Source of the DNA: an uncultured bacterium | GTDB lineage: Bacteria; Bacillota; Clostridia; Oscillospirales; Ruminococcaceae | Assembly (NCBI GenBank): GCA_934875375.1 | Contig: CAKXHL010000012.1 | Coordinates: 286-64,285, forward strand | DNA: 64,000 nucleotides | Direction of reading: 5' to 3' | In this document: in pieces, positions 32,845 through 41,614 of the stretch | Layout: every line of letters begins with the position of its first letter | Numbering within the stretch: position 1 is the first letter of the stretch | Notes under the pieces: model-generated | The model's database searches: none | Told to the model about the DNA's origin: nothing | What the model saw: only the letters and a program-made list of their open reading frames with translations | Program-made: the position numbers and the translations under genes

Positions 32845-35800
32845 TTATTTGTAGTAGTCCACCGCACCTTGGAAAATCAGGTTTTGCAGCATCTTATCCG
32901 GGACGTTTTTATACAGATTTTCACCGTAACGCTCCGAATGGCCCATTTTGCCGAATACACGACCATCCGGCGAGGTGATTCCCTCAACGGCCTGAACCGA
33001 ATTGTTGGGATTAAAGCGGATATTCGAAGTGGGATTACCTTCTAAATCTACATACTGGGTGGCGATCTGACCATTCTGCGCCAGCTTTTGCACCAACGCC
33101 TCATCCGCCACAAACCGGCCCTCTCCGTGGGAAATCGCCACGGTATGGATATCTCCTACCTTGCTGTGCATCAGCCACGGGGACTTGTTGGAAGCGACCC
33201 GTGTGCGCACCAGCATGGACTGATGGCGGCCGATGGTATTAAAGGTCAAGGTCGGGCAGCTGCCGTCGGTATCGATGATCTCGCCGAAAGGAACCAGACC
33301 CAGCTTAATCAGCGCCTGGAATCCGTTGCAGATACCGCACATCAAACCATCGCGGTTCTTTAACAGCTCATGCACCTGCTCCTTGATCTGCGGATTGCGG
33401 AAGAATGCCGTGATGAACTTGCCGGATCCCTCCGGTTCGTCGCCGCCGGAAAATCCACCGGGAATCGCAATGATCTGGCTTTGGGCAATGGCTTTTTCAA
33501 ACGCCTCCACCGATTCCTCAATGTCTTGCGGCGTTAAATTGCGCACAACAAAGATTTCTGCTTCAGCGCCGGCCCGCTCAAAGGCCCGCGCCGTATCGTA
33601 CTCACAGTTGGTTCCGGGGAATACGGGAATCAGCACATGGGGTTTCACGATTTTTGCCGGCGCTTTGGATGGGCTTGCACAGGCGTAAGAGAAAGTCTGA
33701 ACCGGTTTCTCTTCTTCGCGGCTTAAATACGGGAACACAGGCTGCAGTTTGTCCTCATAGGTCTTCTGCAGTTTGTCCATGTTCACAGTAGCCGACGGCG
33801 TTTGCAGTGCATAGCCTTTTGCGGTGCGGCCCACCAGGATAGCAGACCCGGGCAGATCTACCGGCCCATCTAACTCACACAAAAACGCGCCGTAACACTG
33901 TTCAAACAGTTCGTTTTCATTGAAAGATTCGTCCAGCTCAAAGCCGATGTGGTTGCCCAGCATCATCTTCATGACGCCTTCCGCCGCGCCGCCGGCGCCC
34001 AGCGTCCAGCAGGACAGCACCCGGCCTTTGGAAATCAGGTTTTCCATCTGCTCAAACACAGCTTTTACGCTGCCGAAATCCGGCAGGCCGTTGGGATAAT
34101 AAAAGGGCTTCATCAAGTAAACCGGATGATCCACACCCTTAAACTCTGTGGAAACAATGCGGTCGGCCTTCGCCGTGGATACCGCGAAAGAAACCAGCGT
34201 CGGCGGAACGTCGATATCCTCAAAGGTGCCGGACATGGAGTCTTTCCCGCCGATGGAACCGATTTCCAGCTCCAGCTGCGCTTTCAGCGCGCCCAAAAGT
34301 GCCGCAAAAGGCTTGCCCCAGCGCTCGGGATCGTTTTGGGTGCGCTCGAAATACTCCTGAAACGTCAACCAACAGTTTTTAGCGCTGCCGCCAGCAGCTA
34401 CAACTTTCGCCACCGACTCGATAACCGCCATCATGGCCCCGTGGTACGGGCTACGGCTGGACAGATACGGGTCAAAGCCCCATCCCATCAAAGAACAGGT
34501 GGTGGTTTCGCCGCCCAGCACCGGGATCTTGGCCGCCATGGCCTGAGACGGGGTCAGCTGCCATTTGCCGCCGAAAGGCATCAGCACCGTTCCGGCACCA
34601 ATGGTGGAGTCGAACCGTTCCACCAGCCCTTTTTGCGAGCAGATATTCAGATCGTCCACCAGTTTTTCCATCCGGCCTGCAAAATCCAGATGCTCCAGCG
34701 TTGCCGCTTCCGGCTGCGGCTGCAGCACTGCGACGGTGGTAAATTTCTTCGCGCCGTTGGAGTTGAGGAATTCTCTGGATAAATCTACGATGGTGCGGCC
34801 GTCCAATTCCATCACCAGACGAGGCTGTTCGGTCACTTCGGCCACAACGGTAGATTCCAGGTTCTCGGTAGAAGCCAGCGCGCGGAATGTTTCCGCGTCC
34901 TCTTTGGCTACAACCACCGCCATACGCTCCTGGGATTCGCTGATGGCCAGCTCGGTGCCGTCCAGACCCTCGTATTTTTTCGGAACCTTGCTCAAATCAA
35001 TATGCAGTCCGTCGGCCAGCTCGCCGATGGCAACCGATACGCCGCCGGCGCCGAAGTCGTTGCAGCGCTTGATCAGGCGGGTCGCTTCGGGATTGCGGAA
35101 CAGGCGCTGAAGCTTGCGCTCTTCCGGCGCATTACCCTTTTGCACCTCGGCGCCGCAGCTTTCCAGCGACTCCAGCGTGTGGGATTTGGAGGATCCGGTT
35201 GCGCCGCCGCAGCCGTCACGTCCGGTGCGTCCGCCCAGCAGGATGACTACATCGGACGGCGCGGGACGTTCACGAATCACGTTTTCCTGCGGAGCCGCGC
35301 CTACCACCGCGCCGATTTCCATGCGCTTTGCCACATATCCCGGATGGTAGATTTCGGTTACATGCCCAGTAGCCAAACCAATCTGGTTGCCATAGGAGCT
35401 GTATCCTGCCGCTGCGGTGGTTACAATTTTTCTCTGGGGCAGCTTGCCTTTCATGGTCTGATCCACCGGCAGCAGCGGATCCGCCGCGCCGGTCACGCGC
35501 ATGGCCTGATAAACATAGCTGCGGCCGGACAGCGGGTCGCGGATGGCTCCGCCCAGGCAGGTAGCCGCGCCGCCGAAAGGCTCGATTTCGGTAGGGTGGT
35601 TGTGGGTCTCGTTTTTAAACATCAAAAGCCAATCCTGCTCTTCTCCGTCTACGTCCACTTTGATTTTAACCGAGCAGGCATTGATCTCTTCCGACTCGTC
35701 CAGATCGTGCATTTTTCCAGCGGCTTTGAGCACCTTGGTGCCGATGGTGGCAAGATCCATCAACGTTACCGGCTTGTCGCTGCGGCCGGCATACAGCTTT

Positions 35801-36573
35801 TTGCGCAGCTCCAGATAATTTTCGTAGGTCTCTTTGATATACTCCGGCTGGATATTCGCGTCTTCAATAATGGTGCTGAAAGTGGTGTGCCGGCAATGGT
35901 CGGACCAGTAGGTGTCGATCATGCGGATTTCGGTGATAGTGGGGCAGCGTTTTTCCTCGTCCTTAAAATACTGCTGGCAGAATTTGATGTCATCTAAATC
36001 CATGGCCAGGCCGTATTGCTTGATAAAATCCGCCAGGCCCTGCTCGTCCAGTTCGTTAAAGCCGTCCAGCACTGCAACCGGATCCGGTTTTGCATAGTTT
36101 TGCTTGATGGTAGCCGGTTTTTCCATGGCTGCTTCTCTGGCTTCTACCGGGTTAATCAAAGTCTCTTTGATTTTATGCTTTTCCTCATCGGAAAGTTTGC
36201 CCTTGATGTAATACACCCTTGCGGTTTTTACTTCCGGGCGCTCTTTACAGGTGGACAGCTGGATGCACTGGGCGCAGGAATCGGCCCGCTGATCAAACTG
36301 GCCGGGCAGATATTCCACTGCCAGCACCCATTCGTCTGCTGCCGGTACCGGGGCGGTTTCCTCGTAAACGTCGTCTACCTGCGGCTCGGACAGGATGGTT
36401 TTCTGCGCCATCTTATAGTCGGCCTCTTCGATATTTTCAATATCGTAGCGGTTGAGCACCCGTACGCCCGTAATCTCCTCGGTGCGAAGCGCGGTGCGTA
36501 AATCACTCAGCACCCCGGCCGCTTCAACGGCAAAGGGCGTTTTCTTTTCTACAAAACAACGATAAACTGCCAT
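32845..36573 (-). CDS. purL: Phosphoribosylformylglycinamidine synthase (single-chain FGAM synthase)
   Basis: At 1242 residues this is the large one-chain form that unites synthetase and glutaminase. The synthetase part has YWSDHCRHTTF and FKNETHNHPTEIEPFGGAATCLGG (ATP/FGAR site). The C-terminal class I glutaminase has the nucleophile in LMCGICNGFQAL and the His-Glu pair in MGHSERYGEN. It makes FGAM from FGAR, ATP and glutamine. Having it as one chain means the purS and purQ genes of Bacillus are not needed, and none are present. It is the last gene of the purine run, 10 bases after purD. Confidence 0.95.
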   Translation of the reverse strand: MAVYRCFVEKKTPFAVEAAGVLSDLRTALRTEEITGVRVLNRYDIENIEEADYKMAQKTILSEPQVDDVYEETAPVPAADEWVLAVEYLPGQFDQRADSCAQCIQLSTCKERPEVKTARVYYIKGKLSDEEKHKIKETLINPVEAREAAMEKPATIKQNYAKPDPVAVLDGFNELDEQGLADFIKQYGLAMDLDDIKFCQQYFKDEEKRCPTITEIRMIDTYWSDHCRHTTFSTIIEDANIQPEYIKETYENYLELRKKLYAGRSDKPVTLMDLATIGTKVLKAAGKMHDLDESEEINACSVKIKVDVDGEEQDWLLMFKNETHNHPTEIEPFGGAATCLGGAIRDPLSGRSYVYQAMRVTGAADPLLPVDQTMKGKLPQRKIVTTAAAGYSSYGNQIGLATGHVTEIYHPGYVAKRMEIGAVVGAAPQENVIRERPAPSDVVILLGGRTGRDGCGGATGSSKSHTLESLESCGAEVQKGNAPEERKLQRLFRNPEATRLIKRCNDFGAGGVSVAIGELADGLHIDLSKVPKKYEGLDGTELAISESQERMAVVVAKEDAETFRALASTENLESTVVAEVTEQPRLVMELDGRTIVDLSREFLNSNGAKKFTTVAVLQPQPEAATLEHLDFAGRMEKLVDDLNICSQKGLVERFDSTIGAGTVLMPFGGKWQLTPSQAMAAKIPVLGGETTTCSLMGWGFDPYLSSRSPYHGAMMAVIESVAKVVAAGGSAKNCWLTFQEYFERTQNDPERWGKPFAALLGALKAQLELEIGSIGGKDSMSGTFEDIDVPPTLVSFAVSTAKADRIVSTEFKGVDHPVYLMKPFYYPNGLPDFGSVKAVFEQMENLISKGRVLSCWTLGAGGAAEGVMKMMLGNHIGFELDESFNENELFEQCYGAFLCELDGPVDLPGSAILVGRTAKGYALQTPSATVNMDKLQKTYEDKLQPVFPYLSREEEKPVQTFSYACASPSKAPAKIVKPHVLIPVFPGTNCEYDTARAFERAGAEAEIFVVRNLTPQDIEESVEAFEKAIAQSQIIAIPGGFSGGDEPEGSGKFITAFFRNPQIKEQVHELLKNRDGLMCGICNGFQALIKLGLVPFGEIIDTDGSCPTLTFNTIGRHQSMLVRTRVASNKSPWLMHSKVGDIHTVAISHGEGRFVADEALVQKLAQNGQIATQYVDLEGNPTSNIRFNPNNSVQAVEGITSPDGRVFGKMGHSERYGENLYKNVPDKMLQNLIFQGAVDYYK

Positions 36574-36583
36574 ATTCTCTCTC

Positions 36584-37846
36584 CTATTTTTTGCCGATGT
36601 CGGTACGGTAATGGACCTTTTCGAAGGTGATCTCTTTCACCGCGTCATACGCTTTCTCCAGCGCCTGCGGCAGATTGTCTCCCAGTCCGGTCACGCCCAG
36701 CACCCGGCCGCCGGCGGTTAAAAATTTTCCGTCCTGCTTTTTGGTGCCCGCATGATAGACGATCACGCCGGGATGTCCGCCGTCTTCATCCAGCCCCTCA
36801 ATGGGGAAGCCGGTCTCGTATTTTTTCGGATAGCCGCCGCTGGCCAGCACCACGCAGGCCGCCGCGCCGGTCGACCACTGGATATCCAGCTCGCTTAAGT
36901 GCTCGTCGCGCACCGCACGCATAATGGTGAACAGGTCGGTTTTTAAAAGCGGCAGCACCACCTGCGTTTCCGGATCGCCGAACCGGCAGTTGTATTCGAT
37001 CACTTTCGGGCCCTGTTCGGTCAAAATCAGGCCGAAGTACAAGCATCCTTTAAAGGGGCAGCCCTCTTTTTTCATCGCTTCCACGGTGGGCAGGAAGATT
37101 TCTTCCATGCAGCGTTTGGCCACGTCCGCCGTATAGTAGGGGCTGGGGGCAATGGTACCCATACCGCCGGTGTTGGGTCCCTCGTCGTTATCGTAGGCCC
37201 GCTTATGGTCCATGGACGACACCATGGGCGACACCGTGTGGGAATCGGTAAAGGCCAGCACCGACACCTCTTTGCCGGTCAAAAACTCTTCTACCACTAC
37301 CTGGTTGCCGCTTTTGCCGAAGATTTTATCCTCCATAATGGAATGAACAGCCTCTTTGGCCTCTTCCAGATTCTTAGCGATAACCACGCCTTTGCCCAGC
37401 GCCAATCCGTCGGCCTTAATGACTGCCGGGAAACAGTTCTCCCGCTCGATATATTCCACTACTTTGCCGGGATCGTCGAACACCTTATATTTTGCGGTGG
37501 GAATGCCGTATTTTTTCATCAGGTTTTTGGCAAACACCTTACTGCCCTCGATCTGGGCCGCTTTTTTGCTGGGGCCGAAAGCGGGGACCCCTGCTTCTTC
37601 CATCGCGTCGGCCATTCCCAGCACCAGTGGATCATCCGGGGTGACCACTGCGAAATCGATGCCCTCTTTTTTCGCAAAGGCAACCATGCCCTCCACATCG
37701 GTTGCTTTTATATCCACCGGCGTGGCCTGCACGCTGATGCCGCCGTTGCCCGGCGCACAGTAAATGCGTTCGATCTCCGGGTTTTCTGCCAGCTTTTTTA
37801 CCACTGCGTGCTCCCGGCCGCCGGAGCCAACTACTAAAACTTTCAT
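36584..37846 (-). CDS. purD: Phosphoribosylamine-glycine ligase
   Basis: The 420-residue ATP-grasp enzyme joins glycine to phosphoribosylamine. The N-terminus MKVLVVGSGGREHAVVKKL is diagnostic. Other visible motifs are FGPSKKAAQIEGSK, KADGLALGKGV (ATP-binding Lys), DEGPNTGGMG, and EYNCRFGDPETQ for the metal site. Length is normal. It lies 19 bases after the AICAR formyltransferase gene and 10 before purL. Confidence 0.95.
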   Translation of the reverse strand: MKVLVVGSGGREHAVVKKLAENPEIERIYCAPGNGGISVQATPVDIKATDVEGMVAFAKKEGIDFAVVTPDDPLVLGMADAMEEAGVPAFGPSKKAAQIEGSKVFAKNLMKKYGIPTAKYKVFDDPGKVVEYIERENCFPAVIKADGLALGKGVVIAKNLEEAKEAVHSIMEDKIFGKSGNQVVVEEFLTGKEVSVLAFTDSHTVSPMVSSMDHKRAYDNDEGPNTGGMGTIAPSPYYTADVAKRCMEEIFLPTVEAMKKEGCPFKGCLYFGLILTEQGPKVIEYNCRFGDPETQVVLPLLKTDLFTIMRAVRDEHLSELDIQWSTGAAACVVLASGGYPKKYETGFPIEGLDEDGGHPGVIVYHAGTKKQDGKFLTAGGRVLGVTGLGDNLPQALEKAYDAVKEITFEKVHYRTDIGKK

Positions 37847-37864
37847 GCTGCTTCCTCCCGCCGA

Positions 37865-39043
37865 TTAGTGATGGAACAGACGGATTCCGGTGAACGCCAT
37901 AGCAATACCGTATTTGTTGCAGGTATCGATCACGTTGTCGTCCCGAATGGAACCGCCGGGCTGCGCGATGTATTCTACGCCGCTTTTATGCGCCCGCTCG
38001 ATGTTGTCGCCAAAGGGGAAGAACGCGTCGGAACCCAGAGATACGCCGGTCATGGTGTCCAGCCAGGCACGCTTTTCCTCCCGGGTCAGTGGCTCAGGTT
38101 TTTCGGTAAAGAACTGCTCCCAAACGCCGTCGGCCAGCACGTCCATATAATCGTCGGAAATGTATACGTCGATGGTGTTGTCCCGGTCGGCCCGGCGGAT
38201 TTTTTCTTTAAAAGGCAGCTCCAGCACTTTTTTGTGCTGCCGCAGATACCAGACATCCGCTTTGTTGCCTGCCAGTCTGGTGCAGTGAATACGGGACTGC
38301 TGTCCGGCTCCTACGCCGATGACCTGTCCACCCTTGGTGTAGCAAACCGAGTTGGACTGGGTGTATTTGAGGGTAATCAAAGAAATCACCAGGTCGATTT
38401 TGGCCTCTTCCGGTAAATTCTTATTTTCAGTTACTATATTTTTAAGCATTTCGCTGTCGATTTTCAAATCATTGCGGCCCTGCTCAAAGGTCACACCGTA
38501 AACCTGCTTGTGCTCGATTTTGGCAGGCACATAATTGGAATCTATTTTGATGACGTTGTAGGTTCCCTTGCGTTTGGATTTGAGAATCTCCAGCGCCTCA
38601 TCCGTGTAGCCGGGAGCGATTACGCCGTCGGACACTTCCTTGTGGATCAAATTCGCAGTGTCGGCGTCACAAGTATCGGAAAGGGCGATAAAGTCACCGT
38701 AAGAACTCATGCGGTCGGCGCCGCGGGCACGGGCGTAGGCGCAGGCCAGCGCAGACAGCGGCTGATCGCCAGTAAAGTAAATCTTCCGCAATACGTCGGT
38801 CAAGGGCAGGCCAACCGCCGCACCTGCGGGGCTGACGTGCTTAAACGACGCTGCCGCCGGCAAGCCGATGGCTTCTTTCAATTCTTTTACCAGCTGCCAG
38901 CTGTTAAAAGCGTCTAAAAAGTTAATGTATCCCGGTTTGCCGTTGAGCACCTCAATGGGCAGCTCGCTGCCATCAGCCATGAAAATACGGGAAGGCTTTT
39001 GATTGGGATTACAGCCGTATTTTAACTCCAGTTCCTTCGCCAT
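37865..39043 (-). CDS. Stand-alone AICAR formyltransferase (PurH C-terminal half)
   Basis: The 392-residue protein matches only the formyltransferase part of PurH: MAKELELKYGCNPNQKPSRIF, AAASFKHVSPAGAAVG (catalytic Lys and His), and LTLKYTQSNSVCYTKGGQVIGVGAGQQSRIHCTRLAG. It transfers a formyl group from 10-formyl-THF to AICAR. The IMP cyclohydrolase (MGS-like) half of ordinary PurH is absent. That reaction is supplied by the PurO-type gene directly upstream, 12 bases away. This is a different solution from the fused PurH of Bacillus and E. coli. Confidence 0.9.
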   Translation of the reverse strand: MAKELELKYGCNPNQKPSRIFMADGSELPIEVLNGKPGYINFLDAFNSWQLVKELKEAIGLPAAASFKHVSPAGAAVGLPLTDVLRKIYFTGDQPLSALACAYARARGADRMSSYGDFIALSDTCDADTANLIHKEVSDGVIAPGYTDEALEILKSKRKGTYNVIKIDSNYVPAKIEHKQVYGVTFEQGRNDLKIDSEMLKNIVTENKNLPEEAKIDLVISLITLKYTQSNSVCYTKGGQVIGVGAGQQSRIHCTRLAGNKADVWYLRQHKKVLELPFKEKIRRADRDNTIDVYISDDYMDVLADGVWEQFFTEKPEPLTREEKRAWLDTMTGVSLGSDAFFPFGDNIERAHKSGVEYIAQPGGSIRDDNVIDTCNKYGIAMAFTGIRLFHH

Positions 39044-39055
39044 GGTTCTGCCTCC

Positions 39056-39757
39056 TTATTTATTCTTATTATAAATCTTTGTCTCGGTTTTGCCAGTGGC
39101 CAAATCAATGGAGCGGACAAAAAGCGAAACCTTGTTGTCTTCGTTTAACGCATTCCACAGCTTTTCGCCGAATGCTTCAAATCCGTCTTCCATATTCACG
39201 CGCACCGGCTCGCCCTCGAAAGAGGGAATGGGATTTCCGTTTTCCCGGTAGGTGTGGATGACATGGCCCTGGCCGGGCAGTGCGTCGGTGTAGTCAAAGA
39301 AAAAGCGATGCACCGCGTCCGGGTTGCCGTCGGCACTCTTCAAAATAGAAAGCTGATAGCCCGCGCCGCAAACGGTGCCGGAAATACGGGGAGTAAAGTT
39401 GGGGCCATCCGGTTCAAAGGTCCGGGTGCGAAGAGCATCCTCAAAGCTCATGCCCTTAGCCATAAAATCATAGATGGTGTCCGTCTGATCGCCGTTGGTC
39501 ACAATGGTGCTTTTGCCCAGCACCCGAACCGGCGAGTAAATGATCAGCGACGGATCGGACAATTTAGCCGGATCAAACGCCTCTGTCCGGATTCCTTCCC
39601 CCTCGGTGACAAAAACCCGGTTGCGGCTGTTTTCACTGCGTCCCATGATAAAGTATCCAATCAGCATATGGCGTTCGTCTGCCGACCGTCCCAGCACGAT
39701 TCCACGTCCGGGATATTCGTTGCCCGAAAGATAGTCGTACAAGTTCATCGCTTTCAT
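39056..39757 (-). CDS. purO: PurO-type IMP cyclohydrolase
   Basis: The 233-residue product resembles the PurO family, first known from archaea, which closes the last ring to give IMP. Family-like stretches are YPGRGIVLGRSADERHMLIGYFIMGRSENSRNRVF, RIYSPVRVL-like IIYSPVRVLGKSTIVTNGDQTDTIYDF and PRISGTVCGAGYQLSILKS. ATG 39757 has AAAGGGG upstream; a second in-frame ATG nine bases later is possible. Its place between purN and the stand-alone AICAR formyltransferase supports the function strongly. Confidence 0.85.
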   Translation of the reverse strand: MKAMNLYDYLSGNEYPGRGIVLGRSADERHMLIGYFIMGRSENSRNRVFVTEGEGIRTEAFDPAKLSDPSLIIYSPVRVLGKSTIVTNGDQTDTIYDFMAKGMSFEDALRTRTFEPDGPNFTPRISGTVCGAGYQLSILKSADGNPDAVHRFFFDYTDALPGQGHVIHTYRENGNPIPSFEGEPVRVNMEDGFEAFGEKLWNALNEDNKVSLFVRSIDLATGKTETKIYNKNK

Positions 39758-39812
39758 CCCATTTGCCCCTTTCCAAAGCGTATAAAAAATCATAAAGTAC
39801 AAATTGTATTTG

Positions 39813-40421
39813 TTAATTTCCTGTTTCCGCGTCCAGCTGCTCGCACAGCATTGCTACCGCCTGCGGTAGCAGCTTCCACTCCGCCTGCTCCATAACCCGG
39901 CGCTGCAAAACCTCCGGCGTATCGCCGGGCAGCACCTCCACAGCCTTTTGCAGCAGGATCCGTCCGCCGTCAGGGATTTCGTTAACCAGATGAACCGTTG
40001 CGCCAGTGACCTTTACCCCGTAATCCAGCGCCGCCTGATGGACCCGCAGTCCATAAAATCCGGCACCGCAGAAAGACGGAATCAGTGACGGGTGGATGTT
40101 GAGAATTCTCTCCGGATATGCTTCGATCACCGGTTTGCCCAGGATGCTTAAAAATCCTGCCAGCACCACCAGTTCAATGCCGCGGCTTTGCAGCGTTTCC
40201 ACCACCGCCCGGTCATAATCCGCCGGATCGACAAAGCTTTTCCGGCTCACCACCACCGATTCGATTCCTGCGTTTTTCGCCCGTTCCAGCGCATACGCTT
40301 TCTGGTTGGACGCCATCACCAGTGCGATCTCCCCATTGGGGAACGCCCCGGCCTTCTGCGCGTCGATCAGCGCCTGCAGATTTGTTCCGCCGCCGGAAAC
40401 CAAAACCGCAATTTTGATCAT
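39813..40421 (-). CDS. purN: Phosphoribosylglycinamide formyltransferase
   Basis: The 202-residue enzyme formylates GAR with 10-formyl-THF. The phosphate-binding N-terminus IAVLVSGGGTNLQALIDA, the folate-site motif VVLAGFLSILG and the catalytic triad segment LNIHPSLIPSFCG with the later GATVHLVNEIPDGG are all present. It is 12 bases after purM in the same operon. Confidence 0.95.
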   Translation of the reverse strand: MIKIAVLVSGGGTNLQALIDAQKAGAFPNGEIALVMASNQKAYALERAKNAGIESVVVSRKSFVDPADYDRAVVETLQSRGIELVVLAGFLSILGKPVIEAYPERILNIHPSLIPSFCGAGFYGLRVHQAALDYGVKVTGATVHLVNEIPDGGRILLQKAVEVLPGDTPEVLQRRVMEQAEWKLLPQAVAMLCEQLDAETGN

Positions 40422-40433
40422 ACCCTCACCCCC

Positions 40434-41471
40434 TTACCGAAAGGAAACAGTATGCTCGCCTTTTTGAATCTCGCCGATCACTTTAGCCTTTTCCCCACAG
40501 GCGCAGAGAATCTCCACCGCTTTGTCCGCGTCTTCTTTTTTGACGACAACGCACATGCCGATGCCCATGTTGAAGGTGTTGAACATATCCCGCTCCGGAA
40601 TATTGCCAACCTCCTGAATCAGCTGGAAGATCGGCAGTACATCCACCGCATCCCGGTCGATAACAGCCTGGAATCCCTCTGGAATCGCCCGCGGAATGTT
40701 TTCATAGAATCCGCCTCCGGTGATGTGGGAAATGGATTTGACCTTTACTTGTTCCAGCAGCCGAAGGATCGGTTTTACATAAATCCGCGTAGGGGTCAAC
40801 AGCGCCTCACCCAGCGGTTTGCCCAGCCGGTCGGCATAAGCGCCCAGGTCGCTGTGTTCCACATCAAACACCTTGCGCACCAGGCTAAACCCGTTGGAAT
40901 GGACGCCGGAAGACGCCAGTCCGATGATCACGTCTCCTTCTGCAATGGTATTCATGTCCAGGATTTTGGATTTGTCCACCGCGCCAACCGAGAATCCCGC
41001 CAGGTCATATTCGTCTTCCGGATAGAAGCCGGGCATTTCAGCGGTCTCGCCGCCCACCAGGGCGCAGCCCGCCTGTACGCAGCCTTCCGCTACGCCGGAA
41101 ACAATCTGCGCTACTTTTTCCGGATAATTTTTTCCCACCGCCACATAGTCCAAAAAGACCAGCGGCTTGGCCCCGGCACAGATAATATCATTGACGCACA
41201 TGGCCACACAGTCAATGCCTACCGTGTCATGCTTATTCAAAAGAAAAGCCAGTTTCAGCTTGGTTCCCACACCGTCGGTACCGGAAACCAGCACCGGTTT
41301 TTCCATGCCGGTCAGATCCAGTTCAAACAACCCGCCGAATCCGCCGATGCCGGAAAGGCTGCCTGCGGTTTGAGTACGGGCCACATGGGCTTTCATCAAT
41401 TCCACCGCCTTGTATCCGGCAGTTACATCCACGCCTGCGGCCTTATAGCTGTCGCTAAAGCTCTTTTCCAT
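40434..41471 (-). CDS. purM: Phosphoribosylformylglycinamidine cyclo-ligase
   Basis: The 345-residue AIR synthetase closes the imidazole ring. Typical are YKAAGVDVTAGYKAVELMK, VSGTDGVGTKLKLAF, DIICAGAKPLVFLDYVAVGK, CALVGGETAEMPGFY and ISHITGGGFYENIPRA. It follows a promoter at 41518-41546 within the gap after purF, so it is probably also transcribed separately from purE-purC-purF. Confidence 0.95.
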   Translation of the reverse strand: MEKSFSDSYKAAGVDVTAGYKAVELMKAHVARTQTAGSLSGIGGFGGLFELDLTGMEKPVLVSGTDGVGTKLKLAFLLNKHDTVGIDCVAMCVNDIICAGAKPLVFLDYVAVGKNYPEKVAQIVSGVAEGCVQAGCALVGGETAEMPGFYPEDEYDLAGFSVGAVDKSKILDMNTIAEGDVIIGLASSGVHSNGFSLVRKVFDVEHSDLGAYADRLGKPLGEALLTPTRIYVKPILRLLEQVKVKSISHITGGGFYENIPRAIPEGFQAVIDRDAVDVLPIFQLIQEVGNIPERDMFNTFNMGIGMCVVVKKEDADKAVEILCACGEKAKVIGEIQKGEHTVSFR

Positions 41472-41517
41472 AAAATCAATACGCTCCTTCTGTTTGCGCC
41501 GCAGAAAAAGCGGCGGT

Positions 41518-41546
41518 ATTATAATCCATTACAGGCAAAGCGGCAA
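41518..41546 (-). promoter_or_regulatory. Internal promoter before purM
   Basis: On the minus strand TTGCCG (41546-41541) and TATAAT (41523-41518), spacer 17, lie in the 143-base gap between purF and purM. A GCCGC/GCGGC hairpin sits between it and the purM ribosome binding site. Confidence 0.6.
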
Positions 41547-41614
41547 ACAAGTACAAACCCGCCATTGCAGCAGGCTGTTTCGCCTTCTGCCCAAGCCGCA
41601 GGGGCGGCCTTTTC

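Noticed and set aside
33949..36097. Long plus-strand frames within purL
   Set aside because: They are antisense shadows of a highly conserved gene, with no start signals or recognisable products.
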